DNA from: JANQMY01 sp965227095
GTDB taxonomy: Bacteria; Pseudomonadota; Alphaproteobacteria; JANQMY01
DNA length: 64,000 nucleotides
NCBI GenBank assembly: GCA_965227095.1
Contig: CBDDFL010000001.1
Location: forward strand, 2,976,001 to 3,040,000
Reading direction: 5' to 3'
Positions 26,301-33,827 of this stretch are shown here, piece by piece (position 1 is the first letter of the stretch; each line of letters opens with the position of its first letter). The notes beneath the pieces are model-generated. The model did not search any database and was not told the origin of the DNA. It worked only from the letters and a program-made list of their open reading frames with translations. Position numbers and translations under genes: made by a program.

Positions 26301-26787
26301 CCTCATTGCCATTGACCAGAAGACGGTTCAGCGGTCCACGCGGTCCCCCGGAAAGCGCGATGAGACCGTCCGTCCGCCCATCAAACATCGACAAATGGAC
26401 GCTGGGATCAGCGCTGTCTTCGGAACTCAAATAGGCTTGAGAGGCGAGATCCATTAGGTTCTCGAACCCCAACTCGGACTGCGCGAGCAGGGTCACAAAA
26501 CTCCGCTCTTCTCGTCTAATGCTCGGCACGGAGGAAGAGCGATCTTCATTCTCGCCGTCACCCATCAATATGGGTAAACAACACCCGATGATGGGTTGAA
26601 TGCCCTCGCCCGCCATGATCTCAGAAAATTCCAGAGCCCCAAACAGATTACCGGTATCGGTAATGGCCAGGGCTGGCATTTCCATCTCTTTGCACAGTTG
26701 GGCCAAGCCTTTGATGCGGATTGCCCCTTCCAACAGGGAATAGGCGGTATGCAGGCTTAAGTGAACAAATTTGGGATCGGCGGGCAC
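23341..26787 (-). CDS. dnaE: DNA polymerase III alpha subunit
   Basis: Replicative DNA polymerase catalytic subunit, 1148 residues. An N-terminal PHP domain begins HLSLHTAYSLLEGAIRIKGL. The C-family palm has the catalytic aspartates D410 and D412 in PDFDIDF (residues 409-415). A helix-hairpin-helix region and a C-terminal OB domain (GVVMRRQERKSKKGNPFAFV) follow. The length fits DnaE1, not the mutagenic DnaE2/ImuC. A GTG start at 26787 has GAGG 7 nt upstream. The gene sits downstream of a small ORF with a LexA operator; whether any of its transcription is SOS-linked is open. Confidence 0.96.
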   Translation of the reverse strand: MPADPKFVHLSLHTAYSLLEGAIRIKGLAQLCKEMEMPALAITDTGNLFGALEFSEIMAGEGIQPIIGCCLPILMGDGENEDRSSSVPSIRREERSFVTLLAQSELGFENLMDLASQAYLSSEDSADPSVHLSMFDGRTDGLIALSGGPRGPLNRLLVNGNEEGAKKLFDRFAGLFADRFYIELQRHNLDDEVRAEGGLIDLAYENDVPLVATNDAYFLKESEYEAHDALLCIADGAYVMQDDRRRLTPEHRLKSQAEMLALFADIPEATQNTIEIAKRCAFRVRTKSPILPSFDISDGRDEAAEFADQAKKGLKARLENGQLFAPEKDYWDRLDYEIDIITRMEFPGYFLIVADFIQWSKQHGIPVGPGRGSGAGSLVAWALTITDLDPLRFGLLFERFLNPERVSMPDFDIDFCQDRRDEVIRYVQEKYGEDRVAQIITFGKLKPRAVLRDVGRVLQLPYGQVDRLCKLVPNNPSNPVTLTEAIDGEPRLQEAREEDESVARMLDVSLVLEGLYRHASTHAAGVVIGDRPLEKLVPLYRDPRSDMRVTQYSMKWVEPAGLVKFDFLGLKTLTVLEVAAKLVRARGIDIDISNLPLDDEKTYAMLSKGDATGVFQLESSGMRDTLRRLKPDCIEDIIALVALYRPGPMDNIPVYIERKKGEKEPDYLHPLLEPVLKETYGVIIYQEQVMQIAQILSGYSLGEADLLRRAMGKKIKSEMDLQKERFMEGAVKNDIDRGRAGFIFELVEKFAGYGFNKSHAAAYAFVAYQTAYLKANYPVEFLAASMTLDMGNTDKLNIFKQEAQRLEIKLRPPDINQSTADFSVAEGEIFYALAALKNVGKQAIESLVREREENGPFASLQDFASRIDPRQINRRALESLTKAGAFDSLNGNRAQIFSSIDLLLSEANRSAEDRVSAQTSLFGGAQADEVGMVLPETDDWLPMDRLSYEFEAVGFYLSGHPLDEYENALKRCRVQSHAEMMQQLRSGGTREVQLAGVVMRRQERKSKKGNPFAFVEISDPTGRFEAVVFADVLTSSRHLLEPGKGVVVNVEVDQQGDDTKIRVQSVRDVDEVTSKSAAGLRIFAEKPDAFEGIKKRLPPPGRGVISVVVLADTTSQEVEVQIPGGFSVTPQIKGAMKVIPGVLEVEEV

Positions 26788-26817
26788 GGCAGGACCTCAA
26801 TGGATGGAGGTAATCAC

Positions 26818-26846
26818 TTAATATGATTCTGAGGCGGTTTTGGAAA
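26818..26846 (-). promoter_or_regulatory. Possible dnaE promoter
   Basis: TTTCCA (26846-26841) and TATTAA (26823-26818) are 17 bp apart on the minus strand, each matching consensus at four of six positions. This would give dnaE its own transcript with a leader of about 25 nt, independent of the upstream SOS promoter. Confidence 0.4.
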
Positions 26847-26883
26847 GCGTCGGCGCAATGTTACTGACGTGCGCCCCCGCCTC
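26831..26883 (-). repeat. Nested inverted repeat between the small ORF and dnaE
   Basis: CCGCCTC (26877-26883) is complementary to GAGGCGG (26831-26837). An inner pair, GCGCC (26871-26875) and GGCGC (26852-26856), is nested within it. The element starts 1 nt after the stop codon of the 32-codon ORF. It may separate that ORF from dnaE as an attenuator. No T-run follows. Confidence 0.5.
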
Positions 26884-26982
26884 TTACGCCAACAGGGTCA
26901 TCAAGGTGGACAGCGCGCCCAGAAAGACCATCAAGCTAATGCCCGCGCAAATGTCTTGCAGTTGACGTCCAGTCGATTTCAT
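26884..26982 (-). CDS. 32-residue membrane peptide, candidate SidA-like SOS division inhibitor
   Basis: ATG at 26982 to TAA at 26884, with a strong ribosome-binding site (GGGAGACGGAG) directly upstream. The peptide has a short polar N-terminus, MKSTGRQLQDI, and then one hydrophobic segment, CAGISLMVFLGALSTLMTLL, typical of a single-pass inner-membrane peptide. A perfect LexA operator and a TTGACA -35 lie 44-68 nt upstream. Caulobacter SidA is a 29-residue SOS-induced inner-membrane protein that blocks division through the divisome. Size, topology and regulation match here, but I could not compare sequences. The gene lies between lolD and dnaE. Its function is inferred. Confidence 0.62.
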   Translation of the reverse strand: MKSTGRQLQDICAGISLMVFLGALSTLMTLLA

Positions 26983-27025
26983 CTCCGTCTCCCTCAAAAT
27001 TCGATGTCGATTGGACCTCCCAAGT

Positions 27026-27050
27026 GTTCATGTTTTGTTCTTTTTGTCAA
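27026..27050 (-). promoter_or_regulatory. Promoter with perfect LexA operator upstream of the 32-residue ORF
   Basis: The minus strand has a consensus -35, TTGACA (27050-27045). The operator GAACAAAACATGAAC (27040-27026) lies 4 nt downstream, within the expected spacer. The -10 is weak (AACACT at 27028-27023, 16-bp spacer). The operator is in the same orientation relative to its gene as the lexA one. Confidence 0.8.
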
Positions 27051-27056
27051 ACAAAA

Positions 27057-27752
27057 TTATTGAGCTTCTTCCAATTGCCCGTTTTCAAGTACCAATGTGC
27101 GGTCCATCGCCTTTGCAAGATCCAAATTATGCGTCGCGATCAGCGCGGCAAGGCCATCTTGCCGGACAAACCCGAGCAATTCCTCATAAACTTGGTCCGC
27201 CGTTTTTGGGTCCAAATTCCCGGTGGGTTCGTCAGCCAACAACAGCGACGGTGCGTTCGCAACCGCTCGCGCGATCGCCACACGCTGCTGTTCCCCCCCG
27301 GAAAGTTGGGACGGCCGGTGCCCCAGTCGATCCTTCAATCCGAACCGCGACAGCAACTGGGTGGCCTCGTCGTCCGCCACGGATTTTGATTTTCCCGCAA
27401 TCATCTGAGGTAAGGAGACATTTTCCAATGCCGAAAATTCCGGCAACAAGTGATGAAACTGATAGACAAACCCCATCTCATCTCTGCGCAATTGAGTGCG
27501 TGCCGCATCATTCAGCGCATTACAATCCCGCCCCTTGATCACGACAGAGCCGGATGTGGGCATCTCCAACAAGCCCGCAATGTGCAGCAAAGTCGATTTA
27601 CCGGAGCCGGACGGGCCGACCAAAGCCACAACTTCACCGCTGGACACGGTAAGGTCCACGCCCTGTAGAACGTTCAGCTCCCCCGTTCCTTGCGCGAATG
27701 TTTTCGAAACACCGCGCAAATCGAGGACAGTCTTTTCGGGATCGCTATTCAT
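27057..27752 (-). CDS. lolD: Lipoprotein-releasing ABC transporter ATPase LolD
   Basis: ATPase that powers extraction of outer-membrane lipoproteins from the inner membrane; about 231 residues. The Walker A is GPSGSGKSTLLHIAGLL, the signature is LSGGEQQRVAIARA and the Walker B is LLLADEPTGNLD. The ATG at 27752 is preferred over the longer reading to 27788, since the first residues then match the family; it overlaps the upstream permease by 8 nt. Its stop lies only 7 bp from the -35 of the SOS promoter, so that promoter begins right at the operon end. Confidence 0.94.
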   Translation of the reverse strand: MNSDPEKTVLDLRGVSKTFAQGTGELNVLQGVDLTVSSGEVVALVGPSGSGKSTLLHIAGLLEMPTSGSVVIKGRDCNALNDAARTQLRRDEMGFVYQFHHLLPEFSALENVSLPQMIAGKSKSVADDEATQLLSRFGLKDRLGHRPSQLSGGEQQRVAIARAVANAPSLLLADEPTGNLDPKTADQVYEELLGFVRQDGLAALIATHNLDLAKAMDRTLVLENGQLEEAQ

Positions 27753-29007
27753 ATCTGAGGGCCTCAACAGGATCGATCTTGGCGGCACGCCAGGCGGGAT
27801 AAAATGTTGCCAGCAGGGACAATAGCAAGGCCATCACCACAACCGCACCTACTTCTAGGGGATTTATAATCGCCGGCAATTGCGCCACAAACGACACTTG
27901 TCCCTGGCCCGCAAACGCCCCCACAAGAGCCGCCAAGGGGCCACGGATCACATCAATGTTTAGGCAGAACAAGACACCAACGATAAAGCCGCACAATGTT
28001 CCAAACACACCAATGCTACCGCCCGTTGCCACGAAGATCCGCGTGACGGAGGATTGCGGTGCCCCCATCGTTCGGAGGATAGCGATATCGCGCGCCTTGT
28101 CTTTCACCAACATGGCAAGGCCGGACACGATATTCATGGACGCGACCAAAATAATCAGGATAAGGATGAAAAACATCACATTGCGCTCAACGTAAAGCGC
28201 ATTGACCAGAGATTTGTTGATTTGTTTCCAATCTTTGACCCGCAATTCCGGTGGCAATTGGTTTTGAATCTCGGCGCTTGATCGCTCTACCCGCATGGGG
28301 TCTTCAACCAATATCTCGAGCGCACTAATGCCGCCCCCGGTCTCGAAATAGGCTTGGGCCGTGTCCAACGGCATCAAAATTTCGGGGAACTCGTAATCAT
28401 ATTCAACATAGAACAAAGCGGCGACCGTAAAGCTTCTCGTTAACGGCACGCCGGGGAAGTCCCCATCCGGTTCACCCGGCGTCAACAAGGTCACTTGATC
28501 CCCAACCCGCAGGCCAAGCTGGGACGATATGCCCAACCATAACGCCACCACATCTCCTTCAAAATTATCCAGAGACCCGCGCCGAACGCGTTCCGAAAAC
28601 GTGCTTTGTTCGGTCAAATAACTCGGCTCAACGCCGCGCACGCGCCCCGGCACCACCCGAGACCGCCGCGAGGCCATGGCCTGCCCATTGATGATCGGCG
28701 CCACCCGGTGCACACCTGTTTGCCCGGAAAGTTGGGACCGCAAATCTTCAAAGTTCTCGAAATAGCGTTGTTCGGATTCCACAAGAATGTGACCTTCCGT
28801 CCCCAGAATAAGGTCCAGCAATTGTTGGCGCAGACCGCTCATCACGGACATGACAATAATCAACGTTGCCACCCCAAGCGAAATCCCGAGAAATGAAAAG
28901 ACAGCCGTGATCGATGCAAAACCGTTCTGGCGCCGCCCCCGCAGATAGCGAAAGGCAATGATCTGTTCGTACAGTGCGATTGGAAATATTCGCCTGCCTT
29001 CGCCCAC
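27745..29007 (-). CDS. Lipoprotein-releasing ABC permease (LolC/LolE family), second copy
   Basis: Inner-membrane subunit of the Lol exporter, 420 residues. An N-terminal membrane helix (ISLGVATLIIVMSVMSGL) is followed by a large periplasmic MacB-like domain. Three C-terminal helices end in DPVEALRYE, which contacts LolD. A GTG start has AAGGA 7 nt upstream. It is a paralogue of the gene directly upstream, and whether it takes the LolC or the LolE role cannot be decided here. Confidence 0.9.
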   Translation of the reverse strand: MGEGRRIFPIALYEQIIAFRYLRGRRQNGFASITAVFSFLGISLGVATLIIVMSVMSGLRQQLLDLILGTEGHILVESEQRYFENFEDLRSQLSGQTGVHRVAPIINGQAMASRRSRVVPGRVRGVEPSYLTEQSTFSERVRRGSLDNFEGDVVALWLGISSQLGLRVGDQVTLLTPGEPDGDFPGVPLTRSFTVAALFYVEYDYEFPEILMPLDTAQAYFETGGGISALEILVEDPMRVERSSAEIQNQLPPELRVKDWKQINKSLVNALYVERNVMFFILILIILVASMNIVSGLAMLVKDKARDIAILRTMGAPQSSVTRIFVATGGSIGVFGTLCGFIVGVLFCLNIDVIRGPLAALVGAFAGQGQVSFVAQLPAIINPLEVGAVVVMALLLSLLATFYPAWRAAKIDPVEALRYE

Positions 29008-29038
29008 GCTTTATTCCTTCACTCGCTTGATCCCCGGC

Positions 29039-30337
29039 CTACTCATAACGCAGAGCCTCCACCGGATCCGTATTTGCGGCATTTCGAGACGGGATCAACG
29101 TGGCAAGTATGGCAACGCTGATCGCGAAGATAACAACGGCGCTTGTTTCCCACATATCAAGCTGTGCCGGTAATTGATCGATGAAATAGATCTCCGGAGA
29201 AAACGGATCGGAGCCCGTTAGATAAATAATCAAATCTCGAATGAGTTCGATATTGGCGGCAACACCAACGCCCAAAATCAGCCCCAACACGGTCCCGACC
29301 ACGCCAATGGATGTGCCGGATATGAGGAAAATACGCATGACGGCGCCGCGCGTTGTTCCCATGGTCCGAAGGATCGCAATGTCTTCCGTTTTATCTTTCA
29401 CCAATATCGTCAGGCTTGAGATGATGTTTAGCGCGGCCACTAAAATGATGAGCGCCAAAACAAGGGCCACCACGTTCCGTTGTTCCTTCACGAAACTCAA
29501 AAATCCCACACTTGATTGCCGCCAATCGCGCAGATATGCCTTTTCCGCACTTAGGGAGGCGATGCGCTCTAAAACACATGCCGAAGCGCCAATGGCACCG
29601 CATTCAACATCATTAGGATCGACAAGCATCACCTCAATCGCCGTCGCATGTCCTTTGTAGCCGAAAAAGAGCTGCGCTTCGTCGAAGCTCATGAATGCGA
29701 ATGTGTTGTCGATGGTAAACATGCCGGCTTCAAAAACTCCGGCAACCGTGTAATCCTTTGTGCGCGGAATAATGCCAAACGGCGTCCGGTCACCTTCTGG
29801 CGATATGAGGCGAATAGACCCGCCAACATCGACACCCGCTTCCTCTGCCAGCCGTTTTCCCAAGATCACGCCAGTCCCGTCAGCCAGCGCTTGCACAGAG
29901 GTGTCATCTACCTGCCCGGCCAGCAATCGGTTTTTTTGAACATCCTTGGGATCCACCCCCCTCAGCAAAACGCCCAAGCTTGCCCGCGTGCTCTGAGCTA
30001 TCGCCGCTCCTTCGGCGTAGGGGGTCACCTCCGTAACACGAGGCTCGTTTTTCAGCTCCGCAACCAGCGTTTTATGGTCCGGAATTAATCCGCGGCCATT
30101 CGTATCTTCATACGCCCGCAACACCACATGCCCGTTAAACCCCAAAATCCGATCCAGAAACTCTTTCTCGAATCCGTTCCACACAGCCAGCACAATAATA
30201 AGGGTCGCGACGCCCAATGCGATACCCAGGATCGAAAACCCCGCTATCAATGAAAGAAATCCTTCCTGCCGGCGCGCCCGTAGATACCGCCACGCAAGGG
30301 TCCATTCGAAGGGAGCAAAGGGAGATGTGCTGTTCAC
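29039..30337 (-). CDS. Lipoprotein-releasing ABC permease (LolC/LolE family), first copy
   Basis: About 432 residues with the same plan as its neighbour: membrane helix (IALGVATLIIVLAVWNGFEK), a large periplasmic domain, three C-terminal helices and the same DPVEALRYE ending. The periplasmic domain carries a Cys pair (VECGAIGASACVLERI) absent from the second copy, possibly a disulfide. A GTG at 30337 or a TTG at 30349 may start it. Two tandem permeases suggest a heterodimeric LolCDE-type exporter. Confidence 0.9.
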   Translation of the reverse strand: MNSTSPFAPFEWTLAWRYLRARRQEGFLSLIAGFSILGIALGVATLIIVLAVWNGFEKEFLDRILGFNGHVVLRAYEDTNGRGLIPDHKTLVAELKNEPRVTEVTPYAEGAAIAQSTRASLGVLLRGVDPKDVQKNRLLAGQVDDTSVQALADGTGVILGKRLAEEAGVDVGGSIRLISPEGDRTPFGIIPRTKDYTVAGVFEAGMFTIDNTFAFMSFDEAQLFFGYKGHATAIEVMLVDPNDVECGAIGASACVLERIASLSAEKAYLRDWRQSSVGFLSFVKEQRNVVALVLALIILVAALNIISSLTILVKDKTEDIAILRTMGTTRGAVMRIFLISGTSIGVVGTVLGLILGVGVAANIELIRDLIIYLTGSDPFSPEIYFIDQLPAQLDMWETSAVVIFAISVAILATLIPSRNAANTDPVEALRYE

Positions 30338-30352
30338 CCTGGCCGCCAATGG

Positions 30353-31669
30353 TTAGGCCGCAACCAAGTTTAGCGCGTCGGTTCGTGACAGTTCTTGGCG
30401 CTCACCTGTCGCGCGTCTCTTAACTTCAACAACGCCGCTTTTAAGGCCGCGAGGTCCGACGATAATCTGCCACGGGAGACCGATCAGATCCATTTGCCCG
30501 AATTTGGCACCAGCGCGTTCTTCCGTGTCGTCATAAAGGACCGTTAGTCCGCGCTTATGCGCTTCCTCATAGATTGCAGCGCATTCGGCATCGGTCTGAG
30601 AATCCCCCGCCTTTAGGTTGATCAGTCCAATGGTGAAAGGCGCAACACTGTCCGGCCAGATGATGCCGTCATCATCATGGCTTGCTTCGATGATGCCTCC
30701 CATGAGCCGCGACACACCAATGCCATAGGACCCCATTTCGACGGGCACATCCTTGCCGTCCGGACCGGTGACGACCGCGCCCATGGCCTCTGAATACTTG
30801 GTGCCGAAATAGAAGATATGCCCCACTTCAATGCCACGCGCCGACAGCCGATCCGCTTCCGGCACCTCATTAAACTTGGCTTCATCATGCAGTTCATCCG
30901 TGGCCGCGTAAAGGGACGTACGCTGATCAATCAGAGGCTGAAGGTCACCCCCATAATCGATGTCATCGCCCGGAGGGTCCATATCCACCAAGTCGCGATG
31001 GCAAAACACCTCTGACTCGCCCGTGTCCGCCAAAACGATAAATTCATGGCTCATATCACCCCCGATGGGGCCCGTATCCGCGGCCATGGGTATGGCTTTC
31101 AGCCCCATGCGGGCGAAAGTCCGAAGATAGGCGATAAACATGCGGTTATAAGCGTGCCGCGCCCCGTCCTTATCTAAGTCGAAGGAATAAGCATCCTTCA
31201 TCAAAAATTCGCGCCCCCGCATCACGCCAAAGCGCGGGCGGATCTCATCGCGGAACTTCCATTGAATATGATAGAGGTTGAGCGGCAAATCCTTGTATGA
31301 GCGGACGGACCCGCGAAAAATATCGGTGATCAGCTCTTCATTGGTCGGCCCATACAACATCTCCCGTTCATGCCGATCGGTGATGCGCAGCATTTCCTTG
31401 CCGTAGTCGTCATAGCGGCCGCTCTCCCGCCAAAGGTCGGCGGACTGGATCGTCGGCATCAACAATTCAATCGCGCCGGCCCTGTCCTGTTCCTCGCGCA
31501 CGATCTGTTCGATGTTCTTCAGCACCCGCTGTCCAAGCGGCAACCACGAATAGATTCCGGCGGACGACTGCCGGACGAGGCCTGCGCGCAGCATCAGACG
31601 GTGGGATACAATTTGAGCTTCTGCCGGATTCTCCTTAAGGGTCGGCAAAAAATAGCGAGACAGTCTCAT
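30353..31669 (-). CDS. proS: Prolyl-tRNA synthetase, short alphaproteobacterial form
   Basis: Class II synthetase charging tRNA-Pro, 438 residues. The beginning MRLSRYFLPTLKENPAEAQI and motif 2 around YHIQWKFRDEIRPRFGVMRG are typical. It lacks the roughly 180-residue editing insert present in the 572-residue E. coli enzyme, as is usual for alphaproteobacteria. Ala-tRNA-Pro editing would then need a free-standing ProXp/YbaK protein, not seen in this window. It leads directly into the Lol genes. Confidence 0.95.
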   Translation of the reverse strand: MRLSRYFLPTLKENPAEAQIVSHRLMLRAGLVRQSSAGIYSWLPLGQRVLKNIEQIVREEQDRAGAIELLMPTIQSADLWRESGRYDDYGKEMLRITDRHEREMLYGPTNEELITDIFRGSVRSYKDLPLNLYHIQWKFRDEIRPRFGVMRGREFLMKDAYSFDLDKDGARHAYNRMFIAYLRTFARMGLKAIPMAADTGPIGGDMSHEFIVLADTGESEVFCHRDLVDMDPPGDDIDYGGDLQPLIDQRTSLYAATDELHDEAKFNEVPEADRLSARGIEVGHIFYFGTKYSEAMGAVVTGPDGKDVPVEMGSYGIGVSRLMGGIIEASHDDDGIIWPDSVAPFTIGLINLKAGDSQTDAECAAIYEEAHKRGLTVLYDDTEERAGAKFGQMDLIGLPWQIIVGPRGLKSGVVEVKRRATGERQELSRTDALNLVAA

Positions 31670-31781
31670 GGGACGGGATCTTTATAGTGGTTACGGCAGC
31701 CAACAGAATCGTTGGCCGCTGTTAAACCATACTATGAAAGGAATGCCCAAACACCTTTGCGGTGTAGCGTTGCCGCAAGAT

Positions 31782-33440
31782 TCAGCTTTCCGTTTCCTGC
31801 CCAGGGCCCGGCGGAACCGGACGCACATGGAAGCTTTCAATCAGCGACTTCACGTCGATATCGGGCGGGGATGCAACGCCCTTACCCTCTCCACCTGGCT
31901 GCATCAGCTCAGCCGCTGTATATCCCATAAACGCATCATAGGTACGATCGATCTGGTTTCGCAGACCTTGCTGAGCCTCATACCACTTCTTCTTTTTGCG
32001 GCCATCGCGGCAGCTGGAGACTTCCGGCCGTTCCGTGGCGCCCCAGCGCCGCTCGACGCAGTGATAGGGGTCGAACGACAAATCGAATAGACGGTCCGAG
32101 ATTTGCTGAAAACTCAACGTCACCGCTTTCCCGGAACTGTTGGTGTAGGTGTAACTGCACGCCTCGGCTTCCATTTCATACACCGGAAGAAGTGCGCGTT
32201 TCAGGCTGGAACCGGAGAAAACGACCTTAGAATCCCACGCATAATAAAGCTCAGAGAAATATTTAATCTGATCTCGCAACTCTTTGAATTTCGTCTTTAA
32301 TCGCGCGTCTCTGGATGGCGATGAATAGATTTCCCATTCGCCGTGGGTCCCATAGATATTGTCCGGTAACTTATCAGGCGATGGTTTCTTGTGGATGCCT
32401 TGGCGAATAGCCGCCTCGACAGCCAATCCACGGTCCTGAATGTCTTGGCAAAGCCCCCGCATCATGGCGCGCAGCTCGAACACAGGGTCATAAACCAGCT
32501 CGCCGTCCGCCATGGCGTGCCGCACAAACTCGTAATATTTTACTGTCTGGCCGCCATAGTTAAATTCCGCCAGCTGCCAATCTTTTTCTGGATTTTCTTC
32601 CGTTCCGAAATATTGAACGGTCGAATGGTCTTCAATGTTCTCGTTCTTTGCGAGCGTGATTTTGCCGCTCACAATCGCGCCCGTGTCATCACGTTCCGCA
32701 TTGATCACTTTAACGGGCCGCCAATTTTTGAAGCCAGCGCCAAGTGCCGGATCGGTGCGCGGGATCTGCCGGCCATAAATACTGCGTGTTAGCGTGTTGT
32801 CTGGGTGAGCGTCGATGTAATAAATCCGGCCGTCCGCACCCACTTTGTAAACAATCGCCACGTGGCCATTAATGTCATAAATAACCGTGCCGGCCCGCAC
32901 CGACTCCCGATTAATTTCCGGCGAGTAGAAATCTGAATAGGGATATTTGTTGAATTCGGGCGACGTCCGGAAAGTGGCTGACGACACCACATTACGGATG
33001 GTCTTCAAGAAAGACACGGCTTCCGTTCGGCTACCGGCTGGGCCAATTTTTATAGAGGTCCGCGACCCCACTTTGTTCCCCGCTTTCGAGAAACGCGGAT
33101 CCTTATCGGCGGAGCTGTTCAGATACACGCTATTCACATAGCTAAACGGCAGTTCTTTCTTCCACGCAAAATAGCCGCGGAGCAGGTATGGAAGATCGGC
33201 GCAATCAGCGACGAAACGAAGCCCTTTCGGATCTGTCTTTCGATAGGGGTTTGCCGGCCCTGCAAGACAGGACGTAACCGTATTACAATCGCTCTCGCCA
33301 ATAGAGCGAACAAATTCCCCGTACTCTGCCTCATCCTCGGCCGACCAGCTTGTTTTCGACACGCGCCATTCGGCAGCCGCAACCTCTCCCACCATCAGGA
33401 GAACACTCAGCAGCCCACCGGCTACAACCCCCTTATTCAC
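31782..33440 (-). CDS. Secreted NlpC/P60- or CHAP-like cysteine hydrolase of unknown family
   Basis: About 552 residues, no family recognised with certainty. A signal peptide (residues 1-23, ending EVAAA) is followed by an N-terminal domain with Cys80 in VADCADLPYLLRGY, His193 in RAGTVIYDINGHVAIVYK and D210/H212 in IYYIDAHPDN. The order Cys, His, polar and the surrounding strands match papain-like NlpC/P60 or CHAP hydrolases, which cut peptidoglycan peptides. The other six cysteines could form three disulfides in the periplasm. The C-terminal 300 residues match nothing I know. The GTG at 33440 has GAGG 6 nt upstream; 33452 is another option. It lies upstream of proS, separated by 112 bp with a GCCAAC/GTTGGC hairpin. 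Confidence 0.65.
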   Translation of the reverse strand: MNKGVVAGGLLSVLLMVGEVAAAEWRVSKTSWSAEDEAEYGEFVRSIGESDCNTVTSCLAGPANPYRKTDPKGLRFVADCADLPYLLRGYFAWKKELPFSYVNSVYLNSSADKDPRFSKAGNKVGSRTSIKIGPAGSRTEAVSFLKTIRNVVSSATFRTSPEFNKYPYSDFYSPEINRESVRAGTVIYDINGHVAIVYKVGADGRIYYIDAHPDNTLTRSIYGRQIPRTDPALGAGFKNWRPVKVINAERDDTGAIVSGKITLAKNENIEDHSTVQYFGTEENPEKDWQLAEFNYGGQTVKYYEFVRHAMADGELVYDPVFELRAMMRGLCQDIQDRGLAVEAAIRQGIHKKPSPDKLPDNIYGTHGEWEIYSSPSRDARLKTKFKELRDQIKYFSELYYAWDSKVVFSGSSLKRALLPVYEMEAEACSYTYTNSSGKAVTLSFQQISDRLFDLSFDPYHCVERRWGATERPEVSSCRDGRKKKKWYEAQQGLRNQIDRTYDAFMGYTAAELMQPGGEGKGVASPPDIDVKSLIESFHVRPVPPGPGQETES

Positions 33441-33452
33441 CGAATACCTCAC

Positions 33453-33651
33453 TCAAACATTTGGATTTGGACCCACTCAAGAGCAAAGGTTAAGTGCACA
33501 CCGCTCTGAGTCAAGATCTGCCGCACCTTTGTTGGACACCCTGCCTAATTGGATTTTCCAGCGTCGCAGAAACTGGCCGCCGTCAACCATATCTGTGTGC
33601 CTTTTTAGCAATAGTTTTGCGTTTTTTTTTGGCAATAATTAACAAAGTTGC
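33453..33651. other. Intergenic region upstream of the secreted hydrolase
   Basis: About 200 bp without a gene. It is AT-rich at 33600-33650 with a run of nine T residues. A weak minus-strand promoter (TTGCCA, 16 bp, TATTGC) spans the A-tract and could serve the hydrolase with a leader of about 150 nt. Nothing else was recognised. Confidence 0.3.
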
Positions 33652-33680
33652 GTGACAGACCGATTTTGCCGAACTATTAT
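33652..33680 (+). promoter_or_regulatory. Strong promoter for a candidate small RNA
   Basis: GTGACA (33652-33657) and TATTAT (33675-33680) are 17 bp apart; each differs from consensus at one position. No coding region follows on this strand before a strong terminator, so the product is probably a non-coding RNA starting near 33687. Confidence 0.65.
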
Positions 33681-33686
33681 CCACTC

Positions 33687-33826
33687 GGCTAAAAAAAGGG
33701 ATCTGCACTTAGCAGCCAAAGTCTGGGGAGGCTTGCTCAGCCTGATGTCCTCTCAGTGAGGAAAAGGCCGAGATTGATCCAAAAGTCATTTAAGCAGAGC
33801 TCGTTTTACGAGTTCTGCTTATTTGT
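33687..33826 (+). ncRNA. Candidate structured small RNA, about 140 nt
   Basis: The segment lies between a near-consensus promoter and an intrinsic terminator and contains no convincing ORF. Possible stems are GGATC (33699-33703) with GATCC (33776-33780) closing a multi-branched fold, CTGC/GCAG (33703-33706 with 33712-33715), AGGCT/AGCCT (33729-33733 with 33739-33743) and CCTC/GAGG (33749-33752 with 33758-33761). I do not recognise it as 6S, SRP, tmRNA or RNase P RNA. It ends tail to tail with the DUF1467 gene. Confidence 0.5.
33792..33826 (+). terminator. Strong intrinsic terminator
   Basis: A 12-bp stem with one G-T pair (33792-33803 with 33809-33820) and a 5-nt loop is followed by ATTTGTTT. 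It ends the candidate small RNA. Read from the other strand it could also end the DUF1467 gene, whose stop is at 33828. Confidence 0.8.
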
Positions 33827-33827
33827 T

